The notes under the pieces are model-generated. The model did not search any database. It was not told where the DNA came from and saw only the letters and a program-made list of their open reading frames with translations. 64,000 nt of DNA from Streptomyces sp. NBC_00224 (GTDB taxonomy: Bacteria; Actinomycetota; Actinomycetes; Streptomycetales; Streptomycetaceae): contig NZ_CP108106.1 of assembly GCF_041435195.1 (NCBI RefSeq), forward strand, positions 6,828,501 through 6,892,500, written 5' to 3'. Shown in pieces: positions 35,191 through 44,194 of this stretch. How positions within the stretch are numbered: the stretch's first letter is position 1; every line of letters begins with the position of its first letter. Position numbers and translations under genes: made by a program.

Positions 35191-35835
35191 TCAGCGAGGA
35201 TCCCGCCGCTGAGGCAGACTCACCACGCCCGCGTCAGCGGTAGGCGCCGGCGGCAGCCCCGCGACCTGGCAGAGCAGATCGCACCAGGCCGCCAGGTGCG
35301 CGGCCGTGTCCGGCACCCCGCCGTGGCCCTCGCGCGGCGTCCAGGACGCCCGGATCTCGATCTGGGTGGCGGGCAGCCGCTGGGCGAGGCCGCCGAAGTA
35401 GTACGAGCCGGCCCGCGTCACCGTGCCGCTCGCCTCTCCGTACGAGAGCCCGCGCGCCTCCAGCGCACCCGTCAGCCAGGACCAGCAGACCTCGGGCAGC
35501 AGCGGGTCCGCCGCCATCTCCGGCTCCAGCTCCGCCCGTACGAGCGTGACGAGGCGGAACGTTCCCTGCCAGGCGTCGTGCCCGGCCGGGTCGTGCAGCA
35601 GCACCAGCCGGCCGTCCGCGAGGTCCTGGTCGTTCTCGACGACCGCGGCCTCCAGCGCGTACGCGTGCGGCGCCAGACGCTGTGGCGGCCTGGTCGGGTC
35701 GACCTCGATCTCGGGGCGCAGCCGCGCGCCCCGCAGCCCGTCGACCGCCTGGCGGAAGGCGAGCGGAACGGTCCTGCCGTCCGCACTGTCCGTGCCGCCG
35801 GCGCCATCCGAAGTTCGTCCCTGAGCGGCAGCCAT
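35191..35835 (-). CDS. DUF3000 family protein
   Basis: 214 residues from ATG 35835; the frame stays open upstream, but MAAAQGRTSDGAGG is the last start before the hemE promoter region. No signal peptide or membrane helix. The conserved body begins at VPLAFRQAVDGLRGARLRPEIEV and ends at GLPPAPTADAGVVSLPQRRDPR; DUF3000 is an actinobacterial family of unknown function. Divergent from hemE with 91 bases between the starts, a usual arrangement in the group. Confidence 0.85.
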   Translation of the reverse strand: MAAAQGRTSDGAGGTDSADGRTVPLAFRQAVDGLRGARLRPEIEVDPTRPPQRLAPHAYALEAAVVENDQDLADGRLVLLHDPAGHDAWQGTFRLVTLVRAELEPEMAADPLLPEVCWSWLTGALEARGLSYGEASGTVTRAGSYYFGGLAQRLPATQIEIRASWTPREGHGGVPDTAAHLAAWCDLLCQVAGLPPAPTADAGVVSLPQRRDPR

Positions 35836-35926
35836 GCGGGGAAGACTAGGCGGAACGGGCGCCCCGCGCCGGTAGGGACACCCGGGCCCCGCCGACCGCT
35901 TCGCGGTACGTGCGAAGATTCTGGGC

Positions 35927-36991
35927 GTGAACGCCAACGCACGCCCCTGGGGCCCGCCGACACAGACGTACGACTCCGCCTTCCTCAAGGCGTGCCGCCG
36001 CGAGCCGGTGCCGCACACGCCGGTCTGGTTCATGCGGCAGGCGGGGCGCTCACTGCCGGAGTACCTGAAGGTGCGCGAGGGCATCCCCATGCTGGAGTCG
36101 TGCATGCGGCCCGAGCTGGTCACCGAGATCACGCTCCAGCCGGTGCGCCGCCACAACGTGGACGCGGCGATCTACTTCAGCGACATCGTGGTCCCGCTCA
36201 AGGCCATCGGCATCGACCTCGACATCAAGCCGGGCGTCGGCCCGGTCGTCGCCGATCCGATCCGTACGAGGGCGGACCTGGCGCGGCTGCGCGACCTCAC
36301 CCCCGAGGACGTCCACTACGTCACCGAGGCCATCGGCATGCTGACCGCCGAGCTGGGCGAGACCCCGCTCATCGGCTTCGCCGGCGCGCCTTTCACCCTG
36401 GCGAGCTACCTCGTGGAGGGCGGGCCGTCCCGCAACCACGAGCACACCAAGGCGCTCATGTACGGCGACCCGCAGCTGTGGGCCGACCTGCTCGACCGCC
36501 TCGCCGAGATCACCGGCGCCTTCCTGAAGGTCCAGATCGAGGCGGGCGCCTCCGCCGTCCAGCTCTTCGACTCCTGGGTGGGCGCGCTGGCCCCCGCCGA
36601 CTACCGCCGCTCGGTGATGCCCGCCTCCACGAAGGTGTTCCGCGAGGTCGAGAAGTACGGCGTGCCGCGCATCCACTTCGGCGTCGGCACCGGCGAACTC
36701 CTCGGCCTGATGGGCGAGGCCGGGGCGGACGTCGTCGGCGTCGACTGGCGCGTTCCGCTCGACGAGGCCGCCCGCCGCGTCGGCCCCGGCAAGGCGCTCC
36801 AGGGCAACCTGGACCCCGCGGTCCTCTTCTCGACGACCGAGGCGGTCGAGGCGAAGACCCGCGAGGTCCTGGACGCGGCGGCGGGCCTGGAGGGCCACGT
36901 CTTCAACCTGGGCCACGGCGTCCTGCCCACCATGGACCCGGACGCGCTGACCCGCCTGGTGGACTACGTCCACACGCAGACCCGGCGCTGA
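35927..36991 (+). CDS. hemE: Uroporphyrinogen decarboxylase
   Basis: 354 residues from GTG 35927. Decarboxylates uroporphyrinogen III to coproporphyrinogen III. Signatures: [20 protein letters not shown] near residue 30 (Arg residues bind the substrate propionates), [15 protein letters not shown] with the catalytic Asp, and [31 protein letters not shown] and [15 protein letters not shown]. Length is normal. Its product feeds the hemY and hemQ enzymes encoded about 2 kb downstream. It converges on a flavoprotein gene 12 bases away. Confidence 0.95.
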   Translation: MNANARPWGPPTQTYDSAFLKACRREPVPHTPVWFMRQAGRSLPEYLKVREGIPMLESCMRPELVTEITLQPVRRHNVDAAIYFSDIVVPLKAIGIDLDIKPGVGPVVADPIRTRADLARLRDLTPEDVHYVTEAIGMLTAELGETPLIGFAGAPFTLASYLVEGGPSRNHEHTKALMYGDPQLWADLLDRLAEITGAFLKVQIEAGASAVQLFDSWVGALAPADYRRSVMPASTKVFREVEKYGVPRIHFGVGTGELLGLMGEAGADVVGVDWRVPLDEAARRVGPGKALQGNLDPAVLFSTTEAVEAKTREVLDAAAGLEGHVFNLGHGVLPTMDPDALTRLVDYVHTQTRR

Positions 36992-37003
36992 TCCGACCCC
37001 GCG

Positions 37004-38383
37004 TCAGGCGCCTGCCGCCCGTACGGCCGACACGGCCTTGCGGGCGGCGACCAGGACCGGGTCCCAGACCGGCGAGAACGGCGGGGCGTACCCCAGGTCC
37101 AGCGTGACCACCTGCTCCACGGTCATGCCCGCCGTCAGCGCGACGGCCGCGATGTCGACGCGCTTGGCGGCGCCCTCGCGGCCGACGATCTGGACGCCGA
37201 GCAGCCGTCCCGTACGCCGCTCGGCGAGCATCTTCACCGTCATCAGGGCAGCCCCGGGGTAGTACCCCGCGCTGTTCGTGGACTCGATGGTCGCGGTCAC
37301 GAACTGCAGCCCCGCCTCGCGCGCCTCGCGCTCGCGCAGCCCCGTGCGGGCGATCTCCAGGTCGCAGACCTTGCTCACCGCCGTACCGACGACGCCCGGG
37401 AACGTCCCGTAACCGCCGCCCACGCCGGAGCCGATGATCTGGCCGTGCTTGTTGGCGTGCGTGCCCAGCGCGATGTGCCGCTCGCGGCCCGACACCAGGT
37501 CGAGGACCTCCACGCAGTCGCCGCCCGCCCAGATGTCGTCGTGGCCGCGGACCCGCATCGCGAGGTCCGTGAGCAGCCCGCCGTGCTCGCCCAGCGGCAG
37601 CCCCGCCGCCCGGGCCAGCTCGGTGCGCGGCTCGACGCCGACGCCGAGGACCACGACGTCCGCCGGGTACTCGGCGTCCCGCGTGGCCACCGCCCGCACC
37701 CTGCCGTCCTCATTGGTGAGGATCTCGGTGACCTCGGCGCCGGTGACCGTGGTGATGCCCATCCCGTCCATCGCCTTGTGGACCAGCCGGCCCATGTCCG
37801 GGTCGAGCGTGGACATCGGCTCCTCGCCCCGGGTCACCACCGTCACCTCGTAGTCGCGGTGCAGCAGCGCCTCCGCCATCTCCACGCCGATGTAGCCCGC
37901 GCCCACGATCACCGCGCGGCGCCCCCCGGTCGCGTTCAGCGTGTCCAGCAGCGCCTGTCCGTCGTCGAGGGTCTGCACCCCGTGGACGCCCGGCGCGTCG
38001 ATGCCCGGCAGCCGCGGCCGCACCGGGCGGGCGCCGGTGGCGACGACGAGCTTGTCGTACGCCGTCCAGGACTCCTCGCCCGACTCCAGATCGCGGGCCC
38101 GTACCCGCCGCCCGGCCGTGTCGATCTCCACGGCCTCCGTGCGCATCCGCAGATCGATGCCACGCTTGCGGTGCTCCTCGGGCGTACGGGCGATCAGCTC
38201 GTCCCGCTCCGGCACGTCGCCGCCCACCCAGTAGGGAATGCCGCAGGCGGAGTACGAGGTGAAGTGGCCGCGCTCGAACACCACGATCTCCAGGGCGTCC
38301 GGGCCCTTCATCCTGCGGGCCTGCGACGCGGCGGACATCCCCGCCGCGTCGCCCCCGATGACCACCAGTCGCTCCGCCGCCAT
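37004..38383 (-). CDS. CoA-disulfide-reductase-like FAD/NAD(P)H oxidoreductase
   Basis: 459 residues. Two Rossmann motifs, GGDAAGMSAASQARR at the N-terminus (FAD) and AVIVGAGYIGVEMAEAL near residue 165 (NAD(P)H), and the C-terminal dimerisation domain from about 340. The segment SYSACGIPYWVGG near residue 46 holds the single redox Cys typical of CoA-disulfide reductases and NADH oxidases/persulfide reductases; there is no CXXXXC pair and no fused rhodanese domain. It probably reduces a disulfide, persulfide or oxygen; the exact substrate is open. Lies between hemE and hemY on the opposite strand. Confidence 0.88.
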   Translation of the reverse strand: MAAERLVVIGGDAAGMSAASQARRMKGPDALEIVVFERGHFTSYSACGIPYWVGGDVPERDELIARTPEEHRKRGIDLRMRTEAVEIDTAGRRVRARDLESGEESWTAYDKLVVATGARPVRPRLPGIDAPGVHGVQTLDDGQALLDTLNATGGRRAVIVGAGYIGVEMAEALLHRDYEVTVVTRGEEPMSTLDPDMGRLVHKAMDGMGITTVTGAEVTEILTNEDGRVRAVATRDAEYPADVVVLGVGVEPRTELARAAGLPLGEHGGLLTDLAMRVRGHDDIWAGGDCVEVLDLVSGRERHIALGTHANKHGQIIGSGVGGGYGTFPGVVGTAVSKVCDLEIARTGLREREAREAGLQFVTATIESTNSAGYYPGAALMTVKMLAERRTGRLLGVQIVGREGAAKRVDIAAVALTAGMTVEQVVTLDLGYAPPFSPVWDPVLVAARKAVSAVRAAGA

Positions 38384-38505
38384 TGCGCACCCCTAGCTCG
38401 GTCCGTCCCGCTCTTCCTTCGGAAGATACGTGCGGGAGCGCCCGGGAATTCCCGGGGCGCGGCACTCGGCGCAGGGCTGTCGGTGGCGTCTGAGAGAGTG
38501 GACGC

Positions 38506-39945
38506 ATGGACAACTCGGCCGTCAGCGCACCGCACATCGTCGTCGTCGGAGGCGGCATCGCCGGACTGGCGGCCGCGCACCGCCTGCTGGAGTCGGGCGC
38601 GCGGGTGACCGTCCTGGAGGCCACCGACCGCCTCGGCGGCAAGCTGTACGCGGGCGAGATCGAGGGCGCGCGCGTGGACCTCGGCGCCGAGTCGATGCTG
38701 GCGCGCCGGCCCGAGGGCATCGGCCTCGCGCGCGAGGTGGGCCTCGGCGACCAGTTGCGGCCGCCCGCGGCGACGGCGGCGATCTGGACGCGGGGCGCGC
38801 TGCGGCCGATGCCCAAGGGACATCTGATGGGCGTCCCGGCCGACCCCGCCTCGCTCACCGGAATCGTCTCCGCCGAGGGCCTGGCGCGCATCGCCCAGGA
38901 CCGCGAACTGCCACCGACCGAGGTCGGGGACGACATCGGCGTCGGGGAGTTCGTGGCGAGCCGCGTCGGCCGTGAGGTCGTCGACCGGCTCGTCGAACCG
39001 CTCCTGGGCGGGGTGTACGCGGGCGACGCCTACCGGATCTCGATGCGCGCCGCCGTGCCCCAGCTCTTCGCCGCCGCGCGCGAGAACACCTCGCTGCTCG
39101 ACGGCGTCGCCCGGATCCAGGAGAAGGCCGCCGCCCGGCCGCAGAACGGCGGCCCGGTCTTCATGGGCCTCGACGGCGGCATGGGCACCCTGCCGGTCGC
39201 GGTCGCGGACGCGGTGCGGGCCAAGGGCGGCTCCATCCGTACGGAGGCGCCGGTCCTCGCCCTGACCCGCACGGCCACCGGCTGGCTGGTCCGTACGGAC
39301 TCCCAGGAGGCGCCCGTGATCGAGGCGGACGGCGTGATCCTGGCGTCGCCCGCCTGGTCCGCGTCCGCGCTGCTCGCCGCCGAGTCCCCGGCCGCGGCGG
39401 CCGAGTTGGCCACCGTGGAGTACGCCTCGATGGCCCTGGTCACCATGGCCTTCCGGCGCGCCGACCTGGAGCGTCTTGAGCGCCGCTCGGGCTTCCTCGT
39501 CCCGTCCCTGGACGGCCGCACGATCAAGGCGTCCACCTTCTCCTCGTACAAGTGGCAGTGGGTCACCGACCGGGCCCCGGACCTCTTCGTGCTCCGCACC
39601 TCGATCGGGCGCTACGGCGAGGAGGAGCACCTGGACCGCGACGACGCCGACCTGGTGGACATGTCGCTGCGTGACCTCGGGGAGGCGGTGGGCCTCGCCG
39701 CCAAGCCGGTCGGGACCGAGGTGACGCGCTGGATCAGGGGCCTGCCGCAGTACCCGGTGGGCCACCTCGCGCGCGTGGCCCGCGTCCGCGCCGCCGTCGC
39801 GAAGCTGCCCGCGCTGCGGGTCTGCGGGGCCGCGTACGACGGAGTGGGCATCCCCGCGTGCATCGCCGGCGCCCGGCTCGCCGCGGACGAGATCATCGCC
39901 ACGTCGACCCTGGCGCAGAACACTCAGCGTGACGCGGGACAATAG
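38506..39945 (+). CDS. hemY: Coproporphyrinogen III / protoporphyrinogen oxidase (HemY/CgoX)
   Basis: 479 residues, ATG 38506. Flavin-containing amine-oxidase-fold protein: [20 protein letters not shown], then [37 protein letters not shown]-terminal FAD motif [25 protein letters not shown]. In actinobacteria with HemQ, this enzyme oxidises coproporphyrinogen III to coproporphyrin III, upstream of iron insertion. The gene ends five bases before hemQ, so the two are one unit. Older annotations call it hemG. Confidence 0.93.
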   Translation: MDNSAVSAPHIVVVGGGIAGLAAAHRLLESGARVTVLEATDRLGGKLYAGEIEGARVDLGAESMLARRPEGIGLAREVGLGDQLRPPAATAAIWTRGALRPMPKGHLMGVPADPASLTGIVSAEGLARIAQDRELPPTEVGDDIGVGEFVASRVGREVVDRLVEPLLGGVYAGDAYRISMRAAVPQLFAAARENTSLLDGVARIQEKAAARPQNGGPVFMGLDGGMGTLPVAVADAVRAKGGSIRTEAPVLALTRTATGWLVRTDSQEAPVIEADGVILASPAWSASALLAAESPAAAAELATVEYASMALVTMAFRRADLERLERRSGFLVPSLDGRTIKASTFSSYKWQWVTDRAPDLFVLRTSIGRYGEEEHLDRDDADLVDMSLRDLGEAVGLAAKPVGTEVTRWIRGLPQYPVGHLARVARVRAAVAKLPALRVCGAAYDGVGIPACIAGARLAADEIIATSTLAQNTQRDAGQ

Positions 39946-39949
39946 CCTC

Positions 39950-40663
39950 ATGAGTGCACCGGAAAAGATCCCGAACGCAGGGAAGAAGGCGAAGGACCTC
40001 AACGAGGTCATCCGCTACACGCTGTGGTCCGTCTTCAAGCTGCGCGACGTGCTGCCCGAGGACCGCGCCGGGTTCGCGGACGAGGTCCAGGAGCTGTTCG
40101 ACCAGCTCGCCGCCAAGGACATCACCGTCCGCGGCACCTACGACCTGTCCGGGCTGCGGGCCGACGCCGACCTCATGATCTGGTGGCACGCGGAGACGGC
40201 CGACGAGCTCCAGAGCGCGTACAACCTCTTCCGCCGCACCAAGCTGGGCCGCGCCCTGGAGCCGGTCTGGTCGAACATGGCGCTGCACCGCCCCGCCGAG
40301 TTCAACAAGTCGCACATCCCGGCCTTCCTCGCCGACGAGACCCCGCGCGACTACGTGTCGGTGTACCCCTTCGTGCGCAGTTACGACTGGTACCTGCTGC
40401 CCGACGAGGACCGCCGCCGGATGCTCGCCGACCACGGCAAGATGGCCCGCGGCTACCCGGACGTGCGCGCCAACACGGTCGCCTCCTTCTCGCTCGGCGA
40501 CTACGAGTGGCTGCTCGCCTTCGAGGCCGACGAGCTCTACCGCATCGTCGACCTCATGCGTCATCTGCGTGCCTCCGAGGCCCGGATGCACGTCCGCGAA
40601 GAGGTCCCGTTCTACACGGGCCGCCGCAAGTCGGTCGCGGATCTGGTGGCGGGCCTGGCCTGA
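39950..40663 (+). CDS. hemQ: Coproheme decarboxylase (HemQ/ChdC), chlorite-dismutase-like
   Basis: 237 residues from ATG 39950. Ferredoxin-like chlorite-dismutase family fold: [39 protein letters not shown] (contains the reactive Tyr region), and [17 protein letters not shown]. It lacks the Arg-based chlorite-active site context of true dismutases as far as can be judged. It converts coproheme III to haem b in the last step of the coproporphyrin-dependent route. It overlaps nothing and directly follows hemY, supporting a shared role. A strong hairpin ends the pair. Confidence 0.92.
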   Translation: MSAPEKIPNAGKKAKDLNEVIRYTLWSVFKLRDVLPEDRAGFADEVQELFDQLAAKDITVRGTYDLSGLRADADLMIWWHAETADELQSAYNLFRRTKLGRALEPVWSNMALHRPAEFNKSHIPAFLADETPRDYVSVYPFVRSYDWYLLPDEDRRRMLADHGKMARGYPDVRANTVASFSLGDYEWLLAFEADELYRIVDLMRHLRASEARMHVREEVPFYTGRRKSVADLVAGLA

Positions 40664-40692
40664 CGGCCGCCCCCACCGCGTATGCCCGGTGA

Positions 40693-40716
40693 CCGGGCCC
40701 GCCGAGGCGGGCCCGG
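40693..40716. terminator. Bidirectional terminator after hemQ
   Basis: Perfect 11-bp stem CCGGGCCCGCC (40693-40703) with 40706-40716, between convergent genes; the flanking GGTGA/TCACC extend the pairing. Confidence 0.85.
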
Positions 40717-40737
40717 ATTCACCCCTGACCCGGAAGA

Positions 40738-42336
40738 TCAGAGAGCGGACGGCCGCTGCCCAGCCCTGGGCGCCGACCGCTCGTCCAGCGACACCGGGTT
40801 CGGCTCCGGGTGCGGCGCGCACGCAGCGCGCCGCACCGGCGTCCGTCCGTTCAGCAGGTAGTCCAGCAGATAGCCGTTGACGCATTTGTTGGGACCGCCG
40901 CCGATGCCGTGCGTACCGGCGTCCTTCTCGGTCACCAGGACCGACCCCGGCAGTCTGCGCTGCAGCTCCAGCGCCCCCGGGTACGGAGTAGCGGCGTCCC
41001 GCTCGGCCGCCAGGATCAGCGTCGGCGGCAGCGCTCCCCGGCGCGTCCCCACGTCCAGCGGCCTCTGCCGGGGCGCGGGCCAGTAGGCGCACGGCAGGTT
41101 CATCCACGCGTTGTCCCACGTCTCGAACGGCGCGATCTCCGCGAGCTTGCTGTTGTCGCGGTCCCAGGTGGCCCAGTCCGTCGGCCAGGGCGCGTCGTTG
41201 CACTCGACCGCCGTGTACACCGCGTTCCCGTTCTCGTCGTCCCACGCCGCCTCCGGGCGCGGCGCCGCCTGCGCGATCAGCGGCTTGGGGTCGCCCTTGA
41301 GGTACGCGGAGAGCGCGGTCGCCCGCATCGCCCAGTAGTCGTCGTAGTACCCGGCCTTGAGGAACGCGCCCTGGAGCTGCGCGGGGCCGACCGTGCCGCC
41401 CGCCGGCTCCTCGGCCAGCCGGGCGCGCACCTTCTCGAAGTTCTCCAGGACCTGCTCGGCCGTGGTGCCCAGGTGGTAGACGCCGTCGTGCCGGGCGACC
41501 CAGGCGCGGAAGTCCTCCCAGCGGCTCTCGAACGCCAGCGACTGGTCGAGGTTGTTGCGGTACCAGATCTGCCTCGGGTCGGGGTCGACCGCCGAGTCGA
41601 AGACCATCCGGCGCACATGGGAGGGGAAGAGCGTGGCGTACACGGCGCCGAAGTACGTGCCGTACGAGGCGCCGACGAACGTCAGCTTCCGCTCACCGAG
41701 CGCGGCCCGCAGCACATCGAGGTCGCGCGCGTTGTTGAGGCTCGTGTAGTGCCGCAGCGCCGCGCCCGCGTTCCGCGCGCAGCCCGCCGCGTACGCCTTG
41801 GCCTGCGCGATCCGCTCCAGCTTGTACGAGGGCGAGGGGTCGGTCGGGGACTGGGTGGGCGCCTTGGTGAAGTCCTTCGGGTCCTGGCAGGACAGCGGCG
41901 CGGAGCGGCCCACCCCGCGAGGGGCGTAGCCGACCAGGTCGTACGCCCCCGCGATCCGCTTCCACTCGGGGAGGTTCGCGACCATCGGGAAGTACATGCT
42001 GGAGGCGCCCGGGCCGCCGGGGTTGTAGACCAGGGAGCCCTGGCGTGCGGCCGCCTTGCCGGTGGCCCGCACCCGGCTGACGGTGAGGGCGATCTGACGG
42101 CCCCTCGGCTTGGCGTAGTCGAGCGGGACCCGGATCGTGCCGCACCGGATGATGTCGGGGAGCATCTCCGCCTTGGGACAGCGGCCGAAGGCGATCCCGG
42201 CGGCCGCCGCGCGCTGGGCGGCGACCACGGTGCCGCGCGCCTCGGCGGTGAGCGGGTCCACACCGCCGGCCGGTGCGGCGGCCAGGGTGGAAAGAACCAG
42301 GGAACCGAGCGTTCCGTACAGCGCTGCTGCTCTCAT
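40738..42336 (-). CDS. Secreted alpha/beta-hydrolase peptidase, tripeptidyl aminopeptidase type
   Basis: 532 residues from ATG 42336 (AAGGGA eight bases upstream). Signal peptide about 1-25 (LGSLVLSTLAAAPAGG). S33-type hydrolase: oxyanion region VYNPGGPGASS near 105, catalytic Ser224 in VGASYGTYFG, Asp in LILAAERDAATPY, and His in DAGTHGIGGGPNKCVNGYLLDYLLNG. Length and layout match Streptomyces extracellular tripeptidyl aminopeptidases, which release N-terminal tripeptides from mycelial proteins. A 14-bp tandem repeat lies just upstream. Confidence 0.88.
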   Translation of the reverse strand: MRAAALYGTLGSLVLSTLAAAPAGGVDPLTAEARGTVVAAQRAAAAGIAFGRCPKAEMLPDIIRCGTIRVPLDYAKPRGRQIALTVSRVRATGKAAARQGSLVYNPGGPGASSMYFPMVANLPEWKRIAGAYDLVGYAPRGVGRSAPLSCQDPKDFTKAPTQSPTDPSPSYKLERIAQAKAYAAGCARNAGAALRHYTSLNNARDLDVLRAALGERKLTFVGASYGTYFGAVYATLFPSHVRRMVFDSAVDPDPRQIWYRNNLDQSLAFESRWEDFRAWVARHDGVYHLGTTAEQVLENFEKVRARLAEEPAGGTVGPAQLQGAFLKAGYYDDYWAMRATALSAYLKGDPKPLIAQAAPRPEAAWDDENGNAVYTAVECNDAPWPTDWATWDRDNSKLAEIAPFETWDNAWMNLPCAYWPAPRQRPLDVGTRRGALPPTLILAAERDAATPYPGALELQRRLPGSVLVTEKDAGTHGIGGGPNKCVNGYLLDYLLNGRTPVRRAACAPHPEPNPVSLDERSAPRAGQRPSAL

Positions 42337-42372
42337 CGCACATCCCTTTGCGGGTCCATCCGGCACTAAGGA

Positions 42373-42414
42373 GTCCGGTACAGAAGGTCCGGCACAGGAG
42401 GTCCGGTACAAAAG
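42373..42414 (-). repeat. Three tandem 14-bp units upstream of the peptidase gene
   Basis: GTCCGGTACAGAAG, GTCCGGCACAGGAG and GTCCGGTACAAAAG follow each other without gaps (42373-42414), with a degenerate fourth unit at about 42358-42371. They end about 37 bases before the ATG at 42336, so they probably lie in the 5' leader or promoter. Confidence 0.8.
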
Positions 42415-42469
42415 GGATGATTAGCTGAGTAATTGGCGAAGTAAAGCACCGCCGTGCGGTGCGCCGGGA

Positions 42470-43219
42470 TCAAAGTCCGCGTCCGCCGCCCAGGGCGGTC
42501 CGCAGTGCCGGGTCGTCGACCGCGCTCACGCCCCGTACCGCGACGGCGGTGAGCGGGTCGTCGGCCGGGTCGATGCGGCCGAGCAGCCGCTGGCCGTCGG
42601 GGGAGGCCCAGCGGGTGTGCGGATGGACCTCGAAGCGGGCGATGAAGAGGCAGCCCAGGGTGAGGACCATCGGCAGGGAGAACCAGGCGGCGATCTCGGC
42701 CTGGGTGGCCCGGTCCTGACCGGGCATCAGGAACGCGATCAGGCCCAGGGTGAGAGTGAGTGCCGCCGCGCCGCGTACGGCCCGCACGGAGGCCGTGACG
42801 CCCGTCCTGGTCGCGTCCGGGACGGCGAGCCCGGCGGCCGCCAGCCGGTCGGCCAGGGCGTGCACCGCGTCGGCGGCGGCCGCGGTCGGCCGTATCGCCG
42901 CTATCCGGGCCTGTCCGCCCGGGCCTATCGCGCCGATCACCGACCGCTCCAGGTCGTCGCGGCCCTCCGGGTCGACGACCGTGGCCCAGCCGGTGTGCGC
43001 GAGCAGCAGCCGGCGGGCGCGGTGCATGGTGACCAGGGTCAGGTCGGTGACCCGTAACGGGCCTCCCGCGAGGAACGCGGCCTCGTACAGCGAGAGGCCG
43101 AGTTCCGGGTCCCGGGTGACCGGGCCCTGGTCGGCCGCGGCGGATGCGGCGAGACAGAGTCGCGCACACGAGACGGCGGACGCGAGGCACGCGGCGACCA
43201 GGAAAAGTACCCAGAACAT
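42470..43219 (-). CDS. TIGR04222-type membrane protein without the usual Cys/Gly-rich tail
   Basis: 249 residues from ATG 43219, chosen because it opens directly with an export helix (MFWVLFLVAACLASAVSC); ATG 43267 is an alternative that adds 16 basic residues. Conserved features of the family: the LSLYEAAFLAGGPLRVTDLTLVTMH segment near residue 47, a middle soluble part, and two helices at about 150-195. TIGR04222 proteins, as I remember them, often end in a long Gly/Cys-rich tail; this one stops at ALRTALGGGRGL with no cysteines, and no Cys-rich frame continues past the stop. It is the last gene of a minus-strand group with DUF4142 and DUF692 genes. Function unknown. Confidence 0.75.
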   Translation of the reverse strand: MFWVLFLVAACLASAVSCARLCLAASAAADQGPVTRDPELGLSLYEAAFLAGGPLRVTDLTLVTMHRARRLLLAHTGWATVVDPEGRDDLERSVIGAIGPGGQARIAAIRPTAAAADAVHALADRLAAAGLAVPDATRTGVTASVRAVRGAAALTLTLGLIAFLMPGQDRATQAEIAAWFSLPMVLTLGCLFIARFEVHPHTRWASPDGQRLLGRIDPADDPLTAVAVRGVSAVDDPALRTALGGGRGL

Positions 43220-43293
43220 GGCCGAGTTGTATGTGAAACGGGCAGCTCGGCGCCATGCCTTTCCCATGATGTGGACATGGAGTTATCGGTTCG

Positions 43294-44040
43294 TTACGGA
43301 GTGTCGGTCGGGTTGGCCCGGCTGGCGGCGGGCGGCAGCGGGAACGACGGGGTGACCGGTACGGGGGGCGGGGGAGTGGCGCCCGGGGTGGGCGGGGGCG
43401 GTCCGCTCGGGGAGGCGGTGGTGCCCGCGACGCTGTCCCGGGTCAGCGCGTCGAAGTCGACGAGGCCGGTCGCCTCCAGCATCCGGATGTGGTCCAGGAC
43501 GGTCGTGTTGGCGTCGTCGGCGAGGGCGCGCACCAGCGAATTGCGGGTGTTGGCCCGGATCTGCGCGACGAGCGAGAACACCTTCCCGTGCGCCGAGCGT
43601 AGGATGTTGGCGAAGTCCTTCTCGTACGTGGTGCCGCTCTCCGCCGTCAAGGTCCGCAGCCACCCCTGCTGTTGGGCGTTGGGCTGGTCCGGCAGCTCCA
43701 TCCCGAGCTGGGCCGCGACCTCGCGCACGCGCGCGTCGAGGAACGCGTGCCCGTCGACGAGGTGGTGCCCCGCGGCCGTGACGGCCGCGCTGGGCGCCCG
43801 CTCGACGGCCTGCTGCCCGGCGGGCAGCTCCCACAGCCCCGCGAGTCTGACCCGTACGACGAAGTCCCGGTCGGCGGCCGACAGCGGCCCCCAGCGGGTG
43901 GGCACGGAACCCGCGTTGAGGTTGGCGAGTCCGGTACCCGAGCGGTCGGCGTAGGACCAGATGGGGAAGAGCAGGGCGGCGATGGTCGCGGTCAGGGCGA
44001 CGACGACCAAGCCGGTACCGGAAAGAATTATCCGACGCAT
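43294..44040 (-). CDS. DUF4142 protein, membrane-anchored, with Pro-rich tail
   Basis: 248 residues from ATG 44040, with GGAGG five bases upstream. One N-terminal hydrophobic helix (IILSGTGLVVVALTATIAAL) anchors a four-helix DUF4142 domain at about 50-200 (DRDFVVRVRLAGLWELPAGQ, HHLVDGHAFLDARVREVAAQLG, ANTRNSLVRALADDANTTVLDHI). The last 45 residues are Pro/Thr/Ser-rich (GPPPPTPGATPPPPVP), probably a wall-spanning stalk. It is a close paralogue of the gene at 45687. The DUF692 gene lies between them. Confidence 0.82.
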   Translation of the reverse strand: MRRIILSGTGLVVVALTATIAALLFPIWSYADRSGTGLANLNAGSVPTRWGPLSAADRDFVVRVRLAGLWELPAGQQAVERAPSAAVTAAGHHLVDGHAFLDARVREVAAQLGMELPDQPNAQQQGWLRTLTAESGTTYEKDFANILRSAHGKVFSLVAQIRANTRNSLVRALADDANTTVLDHIRMLEATGLVDFDALTRDSVAGTTASPSGPPPPTPGATPPPPVPVTPSFPLPPAASRANPTDTP

Positions 44041-44194
44041 GAAAGCCTCCAAGTGCGGTGCGCACGGTAATGCGGAGGCGGGTGATCCGGGGAGTCTTTT
44101 GAGGAAAACGGTGATGAGATGGTGTGGGGGCCATCACGGGTTGGGCGAGTTCGCCCCAATGGTCGAAGTCGGGTGCTAGGTTGCCCGGCTTCGC

